From contig NZ_QBKS01000001.1 of the NCBI RefSeq assembly GCF_003054285.1, positions 2,108,001 through 2,172,000 of the forward strand: a DNA stretch of 64,000 nucleotides. The letters are read 5' to 3'. Shown in pieces: positions 33,756 through 42,746 of this stretch (within the stretch, counting starts at the first letter, position 1; every line of letters starts with the position of its first letter). The position numbers were made by a program, and so were the translations under genes. The notes under the pieces are model-generated. The model made no database searches, was not told the origin of the DNA, and saw only the letters and a list, made by a program, of their open reading frames with translations. The DNA is from Litoreibacter ponti. GTDB taxonomy: Bacteria > Pseudomonadota > Alphaproteobacteria > Rhodobacterales > Rhodobacteraceae.

Positions 33756-35684
33756 CTACCGCTTCAGCAATTTCAGCAACGAGATATCGTCGACCTCACC
33801 GTTCAACCGCGCGCGATAGGGTGCAAAGCTTTCCGTGACGCGCATGACGTAGTTGCGGGTCTCGCGGAACGGGATGCCCTCGATCCAGTCGATCACGTCG
33901 ACATCCTCGGCGCGCGGGTCGCCGTAAAGCTCCGGCCAGCGCTCCGCCCGGCTGGGACCTGCGTTGTAGCCGATCGACATCAGCACCGGGTTGTCCGCGA
34001 AGCGCGAGGCGAGCTCTTCAAGATAGGCAATGCCCAGCCGCGCGTTGTATTCGGGGTCCTCCAGCAGCTGGTCGCGGGCGTAGTCCTCGCCCACGGCACC
34101 GGCCATCTCCTGCGCGGTGCCGGGCATGAGCTGCATCAGCCCCATCGCCCCCGCGCCAGAGACAACGACAGGATCGAACTCACTTTCGCGCCGCGCGATG
34201 GCCAGCGGGAACTCCGGCGGCAACTGCGTGTAGATGCCCTGCGGCACGGCAAGGGGGAAATAGGCCTCGTAAAGCTCGTGGCCCTGCCGCGCGGCCTGCT
34301 TGGCGATCATCAGCGCGATGTGCGGCTCCTCGCGCTCAAGCGCCACTTGGGCGAGTTGGCCCAGCCCCTCCCGGCTTTGGCTTTCGCCCAGATGCACAAG
34401 GAACCGCTCCGCTAAGGACCGCAGGCCCGCGTCATCAAGCTGCAACGCGGCCTCGAATACGGAGGATGTGGTGAACGCAGCGTCCGTCCAATCCGGAAAT
34501 ATCTCTGCTCCCGCCATCGCCGGGTCGCGCGGCAGGCCTGCCGCCTCCGCGGCGAGCTGGCCATAGAAGGACGACTGGTAGCTCGCGCCCTCTGCATAGG
34601 CCTCCGCCGCCGCCGCATCGTCGCCCAGCGCGGTGTGGGTCCGGCCCAGCCAGTAGCCCGCGCGCCCCAGCGAGATGGGCGTCGCCACCGCGGCCTCGAA
34701 CCGGCTGAAATGGATCAGTGCCTCGGCGGGGGCGTCGAGCTTGCGCAGCGCGATGAATCCCGCCAGCCACTCGAGGTCGGCAAAGGCAGATCCGGCATCA
34801 AGGAAGTGCTGCGAGGCGACCGAGTAGGCCAGCCCGAACTGCCCGTCGCGCATGAGTTGTCGCGCGAGCGCGCGGCGGCGGTTGGCCCATGCGATCGGGC
34901 GTCCGAGGTCCTTGGCCGACAGCGAGCGTTCCATCAGAATCTCGACCGCGCCCTCGACGCGGCCTTTGCGGGCCCGCCAAATGAAGCGCTCGAACGCGAG
35001 ACCCGCATCTTCGCGCAAAGCGGCGGGCACCGCCTCGATCAACGCATCGACGCCGTTCTCATCCTTGCGCAGGGCGATCCGGGCGAGGGCGAGCTTTGCC
35101 CGGCTTTCAGGCACAAGGTTAAACATGCGGCGCGCCGCGCGCTCGGCCCCCTCCCACAGCAGCATATCGAGCCGGACGGTGTGCAGATCTTTCAGCGCGT
35201 CGCCGTGGCGGTCCACGAAGGCCTGATGCTCCGCCTCCGACATCACGTGGGTCACCCAGGCGCGCCGGGCCTCGGCGGTGGCCTCGCCGGTGCGGCCTGT
35301 GTCCTTCCGAGCGGCGGCCAGCCGGAGCGAGCCCGTCCCGGTCTGCGGCAGGGTTTCGCCAAAGAACGCCAGCACCGGTGCCGCCGCGCCGTCCCGTGGG
35401 ATCGTGTATTCACAGCGCAGTCGCAGCAGCGGCAGGCCCGGCCAGTCACCATTGCGCGCGAGAAAGTCGCGGCATTCCTCGAAATCGCCCTGACGGCCGC
35501 GCAGGCGCATCCAACCGATCACGTCGCGGGCGGCTTGGTTTTCGATGTCCGGGCGCAGGTCATCGACGCTTTGCCAGTCGCCCGCCCCTGCGGCTGCCAC
35601 CGCATCGGCAAGAACGGACTGCGCCCATGCCGCGCCGGTGCTCAGCCACAGTGCCGTCACCAAACCGATCACCCGTGCCACCAT
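33756..35684 (-). CDS. Soluble lytic murein transglycosylase (Slt70-like)
   Basis: The 642-residue product has a signal peptide (MVARVIGLVTALWLSTGAAW), a long alpha-superhelical middle (about 40-480) with repeated Ala/Arg-rich helices, and a C-terminal SLT catalytic domain. The catalytic Glu is in IARRESEFDPVVVSGAGAMG, followed by LMQLMPGTAQEMAGAVG and IGYNAGPSRAERWPELYG. It cleaves the MurNAc-GlcNAc bond in the periplasm. It converges with the anti-sigma gene and is divergent from dapA. Confidence 0.93.
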   Translation of the reverse strand: MVARVIGLVTALWLSTGAAWAQSVLADAVAAAGAGDWQSVDDLRPDIENQAARDVIGWMRLRGRQGDFEECRDFLARNGDWPGLPLLRLRCEYTIPRDGAAAPVLAFFGETLPQTGTGSLRLAAARKDTGRTGEATAEARRAWVTHVMSEAEHQAFVDRHGDALKDLHTVRLDMLLWEGAERAARRMFNLVPESRAKLALARIALRKDENGVDALIEAVPAALREDAGLAFERFIWRARKGRVEGAVEILMERSLSAKDLGRPIAWANRRRALARQLMRDGQFGLAYSVASQHFLDAGSAFADLEWLAGFIALRKLDAPAEALIHFSRFEAAVATPISLGRAGYWLGRTHTALGDDAAAAEAYAEGASYQSSFYGQLAAEAAGLPRDPAMAGAEIFPDWTDAAFTTSSVFEAALQLDDAGLRSLAERFLVHLGESQSREGLGQLAQVALEREEPHIALMIAKQAARQGHELYEAYFPLAVPQGIYTQLPPEFPLAIARRESEFDPVVVSGAGAMGLMQLMPGTAQEMAGAVGEDYARDQLLEDPEYNARLGIAYLEELASRFADNPVLMSIGYNAGPSRAERWPELYGDPRAEDVDVIDWIEGIPFRETRNYVMRVTESFAPYRARLNGEVDDISLLKLLKR

Positions 35685-35830
35685 GGCGCTTATCCTCCAG
35701 ACCTCTGGCCTATAGGTAGCCGCACAGGCGGGCCTTGCAACTCACCGGCGCGCGATCTGCCTCTTGCGGCGGCGCTCCGCCAACGGTATCGGGGCTTGGC
35801 AATTAGAACTTAACCCAAGGAGAACGTGTC

Positions 35831-36703
35831 ATGTTCAAAGGCTCCATGCCCGCACTGATCACGCCGTTTGCAAACGGCGCAGTGGATTTTGACGCGCTCA
35901 AACACCTGGTTGAGTGGCATATCGAGCAGGGCTCGCACGGGCTGGTGCCCGTCGGTACGACCGGCGAAAGCCCGACGCTGACCCATGAAGAACACGACGC
36001 GGTCGTGGCAGCCGTGGTCGACACCGCCGCAGGCCGTATCCCGGTGATCGCAGGGGCCGGTTCAAATTCGACCCGCGAGACCGTGCGTCTGGTCGAGCAT
36101 GCCAAGGCCGCGGGCGCCGATGCGGCCCTTGTGGTCACGCCCTACTACAACAAGCCCACCCAGCAGGGGCTGATCGCACATTTCGAGGCCGCCGCCGAGG
36201 TGGGTCTGCCGATCGTGATCTACAACATCCCGCCCCGCTCGGTCATCGACATGACGCCCGAGACGATGGGCACGCTGGCCAAGAACCCCCACATCATCGG
36301 GGTGAAGGACGCGACCGGGGACCTCAGCCGCGTGCCGCAGCAGCGCATGACCTGCGGGCCGGATTTCGTGCAGCTTTCAGGCGAGGATGCCACCGCATTG
36401 GGCTTCAACGCCCATGGCGGGATCGGCTGCATCTCGGTGACGGCCAATGTCGCGCCGAAGCTTTGCGCCGAGTTCCAGGAAAGCACCCTGAGCGGAGACT
36501 ACGCCACCGCCCGGACGCAGCTTGACCGGCTGATGCCGCTGCACAAGGCGATCTTCACCGAGCCGGGCCTTGTCGGCGCCAAATACGGCGCGTCCCTTCT
36601 GGGCAAATGCACCGAGGAGGTCCGCCGTCCGCTCACCGGGCTCGAGGACAGCACGAAGGCCGCCATCAAGGACGCGATGGTCTATGCCGGGCTTCTGAAT
36701 TGA
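35831..36703 (+). CDS. dapA: 4-hydroxy-tetrahydrodipicolinate synthase
   Basis: DapA condenses pyruvate with aspartate semialdehyde, the first step toward DAP and lysine. The 290-residue TIM barrel shows GLVPVGTTGESPTLTHEEHD, VVTPYYNKPTQQGLIAHFEA, the catalytic Tyr in IVIYNIPPRSVIDM and the Schiff-base Lys in IIGVKDATGDLSRV. AAGGAG precedes the ATG. Its TGA stop overlaps the next gene's ATG (TGATG), coupling it to a LysE-family exporter. Confidence 0.97.
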   Translation: MFKGSMPALITPFANGAVDFDALKHLVEWHIEQGSHGLVPVGTTGESPTLTHEEHDAVVAAVVDTAAGRIPVIAGAGSNSTRETVRLVEHAKAAGADAALVVTPYYNKPTQQGLIAHFEAAAEVGLPIVIYNIPPRSVIDMTPETMGTLAKNPHIIGVKDATGDLSRVPQQRMTCGPDFVQLSGEDATALGFNAHGGIGCISVTANVAPKLCAEFQESTLSGDYATARTQLDRLMPLHKAIFTEPGLVGAKYGASLLGKCTEEVRRPLTGLEDSTKAAIKDAMVYAGLLN

Positions 36704-37320
36704 TGGATCCGGCCCTGTTCGCGGCCTTCCTGGCCGCGACGCTGGTCATCATCGCGACACCGGGGCCGTCCTGCGCGCTGGCCTCCGCCCAGGCGATCAA
36801 ACACGGGCCGCGCGCGATGCTGGTCTGTGTCGCAGGCGATGCGCTTGGAACGCTCGTTCATATCCTCGTGGCGGTGGCCAGCATGCAGGCGCTGATGAGC
36901 GTCGCGGCGCAGGTGTTGCCCGCGCTGCAAATCGCAGGCGGGCTCTACATCATTTACCTTGGATACAAGGCGCTCACGTCGAGGCCCGGCGCACAGGCCG
37001 TGCGGGCCTCGCACCGCTCGGTCTTTCTGTCGGGGTTCTTCGCCTGCGTCACCAATCCGAAGGCGATCGTCTTCTTCGCCGCGCTCTTTCCGGGCTTCAT
37101 CAACCCGGAGCTCAGCATCGCGACCCAGTCGCTGATCTATGGCGCGATCTTCATCGCACTCGATGCGGCCTCGATCGTCTTCTATGCCATGCTGGCCTAC
37201 ACGACCCTGACCCGCGGGGTTGGCGCGCGCCTGAGCGTCGACAAGATCTCCGGCATGGGGCTGATCGGCGTCGGCGCGCTGCTGGTCTACAAGGGCTGGC
37301 GCGAACTTCCCGCGCGCTAA
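36703..37320 (+). CDS. LysE/RhtB-family amino-acid exporter
   Basis: The 205-residue membrane protein opens FLAATLVIIATPGPSCALAS, the LysE TPGP motif. It continues with GDALGTLVHILVAVASMQAL and ACVTNPKAIVFFAALFPGFI, both typical of RhtB/LysE, and has about six helices. It probably exports lysine, threonine or a related amino acid. Translational coupling to dapA suggests lysine or a relative as the substrate, by context. Confidence 0.9.
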   Translation: MDPALFAAFLAATLVIIATPGPSCALASAQAIKHGPRAMLVCVAGDALGTLVHILVAVASMQALMSVAAQVLPALQIAGGLYIIYLGYKALTSRPGAQAVRASHRSVFLSGFFACVTNPKAIVFFAALFPGFINPELSIATQSLIYGAIFIALDAASIVFYAMLAYTTLTRGVGARLSVDKISGMGLIGVGALLVYKGWRELPAR

Positions 37321-37461
37321 GCCCCGCCATTGACGGCGGCCCCGGGCCATGTCGATCAACCTGACGTCGCGCATCACAGAGGCGCTGGTGCCACTATCTC
37401 TTTGACAAATATGCCGAAACCTCCCAACCATACGTTTGGGGATTTGTGCTGCGAGAAATTC

Positions 37462-38124
37462 ATGACGATTAGAACTTTGATGACCATTGGGTGTGTTTTG
37501 GGCCTGTCTGCCTGCGGCGGTGGTGGCGGCGGCGGAAGCACGACCGGGCCAGTCGCGAACGCCGTTTTCGACGCCACAGAGGCCGAACTGGTCGACAAGC
37601 TGATCGCTTTGAATGCCGCGAGCAGCAATCGCGCGCCTGGACCGATTTCAGGCTCGGCCACATACACCGGGCAGGTCGGAGTGAACCTAACCGGGCCATC
37701 GGGGGATTCAAACGTGGTCGGCGACATGGTGATGACCGCCACATTTCAGGGCCGCGACATCGACGGCTCAGTCAACGGGCTGCTCAGCGAGGATGTGGCA
37801 ACCGGCGACACCGCACGTCTTGGCGGCACTTTGCAAATCGATGGCACCTACACCACCAACGGCGTCATCGACGCTGACCTCACGGGCAACATTGTGATCC
37901 CGGACGCAGGCACATTGCTGAACGCCGCGGTCGATATGAATATGTCGGGCGAGTTTCTGGAGGTGTTCGATCCGTTTACCGGGCCGGGCAGCTCCAGTCC
38001 TGAAGGGAATGCCGTCGCTGGCACCGTGACAGGAGATGTGACAGGTGATGTGTTGCTGACCGTCATCGGCGGCAGCTTCATCGGAGAGAACACCTCAAGG
38101 CCCGGCGCACTCTCGACACCCTGA
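37462..38124 (+). CDS. Lipoprotein with beta-rich repeats, function unknown
   Basis: The 220-residue product starts with a lipoprotein signal (MTIRTLMTIGCVLGLSAC) followed by a run of glycines. The mature part is Gly/Thr/Asp-rich with repeating TATFQGRDIDGSVNG, LGGTLQIDGTYTTNG and VDMNMSGEFLEV segments. It resembles the C-terminal barrel of transferrin-binding-like lipoproteins, but I cannot assign the family firmly. A second in-frame ATG lies six codons in, still upstream of the lipobox. It sits between the lysE-like gene and smpB with no clear operon link. Confidence 0.65.
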   Translation: MTIRTLMTIGCVLGLSACGGGGGGGSTTGPVANAVFDATEAELVDKLIALNAASSNRAPGPISGSATYTGQVGVNLTGPSGDSNVVGDMVMTATFQGRDIDGSVNGLLSEDVATGDTARLGGTLQIDGTYTTNGVIDADLTGNIVIPDAGTLLNAAVDMNMSGEFLEVFDPFTGPGSSSPEGNAVAGTVTGDVTGDVLLTVIGGSFIGENTSRPGALSTP

Positions 38125-38161
38125 TCAGGCCCTTGGACTGGGTTCGCGGTCCTCGCGTGGA

Positions 38162-38190
38162 TTGACCCTCCAAGGCCGAGCGCCTACCTA
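38162..38190 (+). promoter_or_regulatory. Candidate smpB promoter
   Basis: TTGACC (38162-38167) and TACCTA (38185-38190) are separated by 17 bases. Transcription would start around 38197, only a few bases before the smpB ATG at 38200. No Shine-Dalgarno is seen before that ATG, so the smpB message may be leaderless or nearly so. Confidence 0.45.
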
Positions 38191-38199
38191 AAGGGTCTT

Positions 38200-38685
38200 A
38201 TGGCCAAGAAACCCAAATCAGCGGAAGAGCGGAACTACAAGATCGTGGCGGAAAACCGCCGCGCGCGGTTTGACTATGCCATCGAGGAGGACCTCGAATG
38301 TGGCATCATGCTGGAGGGGTCCGAGGTCAAATCCCTGCGCACCGGCCAGGCCCAGATCGCCGAGAGCTACGCCGCCGTCGAGGATGGCGAGCTGTGGCTC
38401 GTCAACAGCTACATCCCGCCCTACGATCAGGCCCGCACCTTCCAGCACGAGGAACGCCGCCGCCGCAAGCTGCTGGTCAAGCAGCGCGAACTGGCGAAGC
38501 TGTGGTCGGCCACCCAGCGCGAAGGCATGACGCTGGTGCCGCTGGTGCTGTACTTCAACCACAAGGGCCGTGCGAAGATCAAAATCGGCATCGCCAAGGG
38601 CAAGAAGCTACACGACAAGCGCGAGACCTCGGCCAAGCGCGACTGGCAACGCTCCAAGGCGCGGCTGATGAAGGAGCACGGGTAG
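38200..38685 (+). CDS. smpB: SsrA-binding protein SmpB
   Basis: SmpB binds tmRNA and delivers it to stalled ribosomes for trans-translation. The 161-residue product shows the full signature: YKIVAENRRARFDYAIEEDL, CGIMLEGSEVKSLRTGQAQI and LVPLVLYFNHKGRAKIKIGI. The basic tail KGKKLHDKRETSAKRDWQRS enters the mRNA channel. No ssrA is detectable beside it; alphaproteobacterial tmRNA is two-piece and often elsewhere. Confidence 0.97.
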   Translation: MAKKPKSAEERNYKIVAENRRARFDYAIEEDLECGIMLEGSEVKSLRTGQAQIAESYAAVEDGELWLVNSYIPPYDQARTFQHEERRRRKLLVKQRELAKLWSATQREGMTLVPLVLYFNHKGRAKIKIGIAKGKKLHDKRETSAKRDWQRSKARLMKEHG

Positions 38686-38753
38686 GGCCGGAGCGAGTTG
38701 TCAAATACAGACGACCGTTTTTGAGCCATAAGTGGCGGTTGCAGCAAACTGCG

Positions 38754-39569
38754 TTAAAGTCGGCTTTTGGCAATCCACTCTCGACGAAGGTAGTTTGGTA
38801 GGACCTCCCCTTTCGAGTGGGTTGTCGGCGCTTGGTCTCTCGTTTTTGGGGCAAGAAAACACCGCCGAAAGGTTCCCATCGGATGTGCCAAACTCGTTCT
38901 CAAAGTATCTGCATAATATCCACCCTCAGCTATGCCTCTTGCGTCATTGTGTAGTGCAAAGCTTGATTGGGAAATGAAAATCAGCTGCGCCAGTGCATTT
39001 ATAGCTTTCTCTGTCTCGCGTTTGGAAAACCCATTCCACTGCAGTGATTGCTTGCGATCATCCACATCGGTTACAATCATATGCTGAGGAAACCTCTGGA
39101 AATGTTCTTTCGTTTCGATGTTCCAATCTGCAATCGAAATCTTACCCCAAGCGTCTCTGCCATGTTTTGCTTCAAATTCGCATTTCGCGCAGTAGAAAGT
39201 TGGACAAGTCACGGAAACCAGCCCAGATAAAACCTTAGCGGGACGTGTGACGAAAAAAGAGTTTTTCATAGGCAGTTTTAACGAAAACTCCCACATATGC
39301 GTGTCTTCACGCTTATCAGGATTTCCGCCCGCACTACCAAAACGCTGATAGGTCAATGAAGCCTCAACGTCGGAGAGTGCGACCGTCTCTTTCTGGGGGA
39401 AATTTCTACGCAACGTTTGCTTTCCAACTCGTATTCCACTGCTCAGTTTATAGAGCAATCCGCTTGCACCATAGATACATAAAGGCCCTTTGGTTGTCTT
39501 TGTCAGAAGCAGACATCGGCACAGCTGCAACGAACGACTGCTTCGTCCCGTGCTACCGTCCTCAATCAA
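38754..39569 (-). CDS. AT-rich orphan gene, function unknown
   Basis: A 271-codon frame begins at TTG 39569; an internal ATG at 39296 would give 180 residues (MWEFSLKLPMKNSFFVTRPA). The protein has a possible zinc site in VTCPTFYCAKCEFEAKHG and no membrane segments. Base composition is clearly more AT-rich than the neighbours, with rare codons such as TTA, ATA and AGA. I do not recognise a family. It sits alone between smpB and sseA on the opposite strand. The composition suggests recent acquisition, and the start and coding status are uncertain. Confidence 0.5.
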   Translation of the reverse strand: MIEDGSTGRSSRSLQLCRCLLLTKTTKGPLCIYGASGLLYKLSSGIRVGKQTLRRNFPQKETVALSDVEASLTYQRFGSAGGNPDKREDTHMWEFSLKLPMKNSFFVTRPAKVLSGLVSVTCPTFYCAKCEFEAKHGRDAWGKISIADWNIETKEHFQRFPQHMIVTDVDDRKQSLQWNGFSKRETEKAINALAQLIFISQSSFALHNDARGIAEGGYYADTLRTSLAHPMGTFRRCFLAPKTRDQAPTTHSKGEVLPNYLRREWIAKSRL

Positions 39570-39680
39570 AGACCAATCCTACCCCCCAGCCCCCAAGGTT
39601 TCGCGGGCCATTGTGCCCGCTCCACTTGCCTCTGACCGGTCACAGGTCTACCAAAAGGCAACCCCGCGTGGAGGCCCGCT

Positions 39681-40529
39681 ATGAGTGACGACCCGAAGAC
39701 CCTTGTCTCGACCAAATGGCTCGAAGACCATCTGCAAAATCCTGACCTGCGGATCCTCGACGCATCGTGGTACCTTCCGGATATGGGCCGCGACGGGCGC
39801 GCCGAGTATGAGCGCGGGCATATCCCCGGCGCGCGCTTCTTTGACATCGACGAGATTTCCGACACCCGCTCCGCCCTGCCTCACATGGCCCCGCCGGTGG
39901 AGAAGTTCATGTCCCGCTCTCGCGCGCTCGGCGTGGGCGATGGGCACCAGATCGTGGTCTATGACGGGGCCGGGCTGTTCTCGGCGGCGCGGGTCTGGTG
40001 GCTCTACCGCCTGATGGGCAAGACGGATGTCGCCGTGCTCGATGGCGGCTATCCCAAATGGCTGACCGAGGGCCGCCCGACCGAGGATCTGCCCCCGCTC
40101 CACAAGGAGCGCCACATCACCGTGCAGCGGCAGGCCCACATGGTGCGCGATGTCACGCAGGTGGCCGCCGCCTCGAAGCTGGGCGATCACACGATCCTTG
40201 ATGCCCGCGGTGCGCCGCGCTTCAAGGGCGAAGAGCCCGAGCCGCGCGAGGGCCTGCGCGCGGGCCACATCCCCGGGTCCAAAAACGTGCCGTACAAATC
40301 GGTGCTGAACGCCGACAACACGATGAAAAGCCCGGCCGAGCTGCGCGAGGTGTTCCATGACGCGGGCGCCGATCTGAGCAAGCCCGTGATCACCACCTGC
40401 GGCTCCGGCGTGACGGCCGCGATCCTGACCTTGGCGCTGGAGCGCATCGGCAACCACAATCACGCGCTCTACGACGGCTCCTGGGCCGAATGGGGCCAAT
40501 TCGATCAACTCGCCGTGGAGACGGGCTAA
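39681..40529 (+). CDS. sseA: Sulfurtransferase, 3-mercaptopyruvate type
   Basis: The 282-residue protein has two rhodanese domains. The first (about 8-130) contains LVSTKWLEDHLQNPDLRILD and HIPGARFFDIDEISDT. The second has HIPGSKNVPYKSVLNADNTM and the active-site loop VITTCGSGVTAAIL, where CGSGV is the mercaptopyruvate-sulfurtransferase version. It moves sulfur from 3-mercaptopyruvate to thiols or cyanide. Its stop is immediately followed by the aminotransferase ATG at 40530. Confidence 0.92.
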   Translation: MSDDPKTLVSTKWLEDHLQNPDLRILDASWYLPDMGRDGRAEYERGHIPGARFFDIDEISDTRSALPHMAPPVEKFMSRSRALGVGDGHQIVVYDGAGLFSAARVWWLYRLMGKTDVAVLDGGYPKWLTEGRPTEDLPPLHKERHITVQRQAHMVRDVTQVAAASKLGDHTILDARGAPRFKGEEPEPREGLRAGHIPGSKNVPYKSVLNADNTMKSPAELREVFHDAGADLSKPVITTCGSGVTAAILTLALERIGNHNHALYDGSWAEWGQFDQLAVETG

Positions 40530-41714
40530 ATGTTCGACCAGCTGAAGCCGCAACCGGCTGACAAGATCCTCGCCCTGATGGCGGCCTTCCGCGCCGATCC
40601 GCGCGACCAGAAGATCGATCTGGGCGTGGGCGTCTACAAGGATGCCGAGGGCCGTACCCCGGTGATGCGCGCCGTCAAGGCGGCAGAGCAGAAGCTGTGG
40701 CAGGTCGAGGACACCAAAAGCTACACCGGGCTTGCGGGCGATGCGGGCTTCCACAGCGCGTTGTCGCAGCTGGTGCTGGGCGACACGGTCTCCGCCGATC
40801 AGATCGCCTGCGCGGCGACGCCCGGCGGCACCGGCGCGATCCGGCAGGGGCTGGAGCTAATCCGCATGGCCGCGCCCGAGGCGCGCATCTGGCTATCCGC
40901 GCCGACCTGGCCGAACCACCCGTCGATCATCAAATATCTCGGCATGCCGATGGCCGAGTACCGCTATTTCGACGACGCGACGCGCGGGGTCGATTTCAAC
41001 GGGATGCTGACCGATCTGGACAAGGCGAAGCCCGGTGACGTCGTGCTGCTGCATGGCTGTTGCCACAATCCGACCGGCGCAAATCTGACCTATGCGCAGT
41101 GGCAGGAGGTTGCCGATTTCCTGCGCGCCAAGCAGCTGATCCCCTTTGTCGACATCGCCTATCAGGGCTTTGGCGACGGGCTGGAGGCCGACGCCTTCGG
41201 CCCCCGCCACCTCGCCAAGACCCAGCCCGAGATGCTGATCGCGGCAAGCTGTTCTAAGAATTTCGGTGTCTACCGCGAACGCGCCGGGCTGTTGATGTGT
41301 GTCAGCCAGGACGCCGCCAAGACCGCGCTCAATCAGGCGACGGTGGCGTTTTTGAACCGGCAGAACTACTCCTTCCCGCCCGACCACGGCGCGCGTTTGG
41401 TGACCATGGTTTTGCAGGACGATCTGCTGCGTGCCGATTGGCAGACAGAACTTGAAGGCATCCGCAACGGCATGCTGTCCCTGCGCCAGCAACTGGCCGA
41501 CGCTTTGCGCAAGCGCATCAATTCTGACCGGTTCGACTTCCTCGCCCAGCACCGCGGCATGTTCTCCCGCCTCGGCGCGACAGAGGCGCAGGTCGAGCAG
41601 ATGCGCGAGAGCCATGGCATCTACATGGTCTCCGACAGCCGTCTGAACATCGCCGGGCTGAATGCGGATTCGGTGCCGATCCTTGCCGACGCAATCGTCG
41701 AGGCTGGCGTCTAA
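40530..41714 (+). CDS. Aromatic / aspartate aminotransferase (AspC-TyrB group)
   Basis: The 394-residue class I aminotransferase has FDQLKPQPADKILALMAAFR, GVGVYKDAEGRTPVMRAVKA and LHGCCHNPTGANLTYAQW. The PLP lysine is in IAASCSKNFGVYRERAGLLM and the C-terminal Arg in HGIYMVSDSRLNIAGL. These match AspC/TyrB, which accept aspartate, tyrosine and phenylalanine, and often cysteine. It starts directly after the sseA stop with no gap. It could generate 3-mercaptopyruvate from cysteine for SseA. Confidence 0.93.
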   Translation: MFDQLKPQPADKILALMAAFRADPRDQKIDLGVGVYKDAEGRTPVMRAVKAAEQKLWQVEDTKSYTGLAGDAGFHSALSQLVLGDTVSADQIACAATPGGTGAIRQGLELIRMAAPEARIWLSAPTWPNHPSIIKYLGMPMAEYRYFDDATRGVDFNGMLTDLDKAKPGDVVLLHGCCHNPTGANLTYAQWQEVADFLRAKQLIPFVDIAYQGFGDGLEADAFGPRHLAKTQPEMLIAASCSKNFGVYRERAGLLMCVSQDAAKTALNQATVAFLNRQNYSFPPDHGARLVTMVLQDDLLRADWQTELEGIRNGMLSLRQQLADALRKRINSDRFDFLAQHRGMFSRLGATEAQVEQMRESHGIYMVSDSRLNIAGLNADSVPILADAIVEAGV

Positions 41715-41781
41715 GCCGTATCCCGCCGACGGCGGCGATGCCCGCTTGGCGCACGCACGATGCAGCGTTATCGGTTGGGCC

Positions 41782-42246
41782 ATGATCCGTGCACTCATCC
41801 TCTCCGCTCTTCTTGCCCTGACGGCTTGCGGCGGCTCTGATCCTGAGCCTGTCGCGCTTGCTGACACGATCCCGTTGCACCCCAACGAGACGCCAGAGCT
41901 TCGGGCGCTGATCAACAAATATGCCGATTTCTACGAGGTGCCCCGCACGCTGGTGCATCGCCAGATCATCCGCGAAAGCACCCACCGCCCCGGCGCGCGC
42001 AACGGGCCGTATTATGGCCTGATGCAGATCCTGCCCGAGACCGCCCGCACGATGGGCCATCGCGGCCCGCCTTCCGAGCTGCTCGATGCCGAGACCAACC
42101 TGAAATACGCCGTGAAATACCTGCGCGGCGCGTGGCTGCTGGCGGATGGGGACGAGGCCACCGCCGTCAAATGGTACTCCCGCGGCTACTACTACGAAGC
42201 CAAGCGGCAGGGAAAACTGGTCGAAACCGGCCTGCGCCCCGGATGA
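41782..42246 (+). CDS. Small lytic transglycosylase lipoprotein
   Basis: The 154-residue product has a lipoprotein signal (MIRALILSALLALTACGGSD) and a compact SLT domain. The domain includes the probable catalytic Glu in LVHRQIIRESTHRPGARNGP and the block YYGLMQILPETARTMGHRGP, then LKYAVKYLRGAW. It would cleave peptidoglycan from the membrane. The longer upstream open frame lacks a signal and is rejected. It overlaps the following gene as ATGA. Confidence 0.88.
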   Translation: MIRALILSALLALTACGGSDPEPVALADTIPLHPNETPELRALINKYADFYEVPRTLVHRQIIRESTHRPGARNGPYYGLMQILPETARTMGHRGPPSELLDAETNLKYAVKYLRGAWLLADGDEATAVKWYSRGYYYEAKRQGKLVETGLRPG

Positions 42247-42614
42247 AGGCCGTTTGCGCCTTTGCAAGTCTCGGCACGCTCCTGTTCTGGACCCCGGCGC
42301 AGGCGTCTTATACCGCCGCGTGCATCCTCAGCGGGACTGTCACCCAGACAATCATCGACGAAAGTCCCATTGGTGCGCCCCCCCGGCCGCCGCGCGCCGT
42401 TCTGCGTGTGACCGAGGCCAAAGCAAGGTTTGAAGCACGCCAAGGTGACCATGATATCTGTCAGCAGTTTTCCGGCCGCATCGTGCAATTTCCCGTGCCC
42501 GCCGATACGGTCATTCCCGCAATCGGGGATCGACGGGTCGTCAGCCTGATCGACTTCTTCGACCAGGATTATGTGCGGCGGCGCACTGTGCGTTTGATCG
42601 CGGAGAAGCGTTAA
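42243..42614 (+). CDS. Small exported protein of unknown function
   Basis: The 123-residue product has a signal peptide (MKAVCAFASLGTLLFWTPAQ, likely cleavage after QAS). The mature region, with SYTAACILSGTVTQTIIDES and RVTEAKARFEARQGDHDICQ, has two cysteines that may form a disulfide. I do not recognise the family. Its ATGA overlap with the transglycosylase gene suggests a cell-envelope role. Confidence 0.7.
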   Translation: MKAVCAFASLGTLLFWTPAQASYTAACILSGTVTQTIIDESPIGAPPRPPRAVLRVTEAKARFEARQGDHDICQQFSGRIVQFPVPADTVIPAIGDRRVVSLIDFFDQDYVRRRTVRLIAEKR

Positions 42615-42718
42615 CCTTTTGCGCGTCCCGGCAAGCCACCCGTGGGCAATGCCAGACAAAAGTCCGACGCAAAGCCGACAGGTATCCGACCGGCCAAAAC
42701 CCCTTGCCAGTCTTGGTT

Positions 42719-42746
42719 AACGGGCGTCCCGGGCGCGCAGCCCGTT
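42719..42746. repeat. Inverted repeat upstream of the queuosine-precursor transporter
   Basis: AACGGGC (42719-42725) and GCCCGTT (42740-42746) form a perfect 7-bp dyad with a 14-base GC-rich spacer. It lies in the 242-base spacer before the transporter gene, which contains no coding frame I can support. No poly-T follows, so it is not a simple terminator. It may be an operator or leader hairpin. Confidence 0.4.

Noticed and set aside
38686..38760. tmRNA gene beside smpB
   Set aside because: No tRNA-like acceptor ends, TPsiC arm or tag ORF were seen. Alphaproteobacterial tmRNA is two-piece and usually not adjacent.
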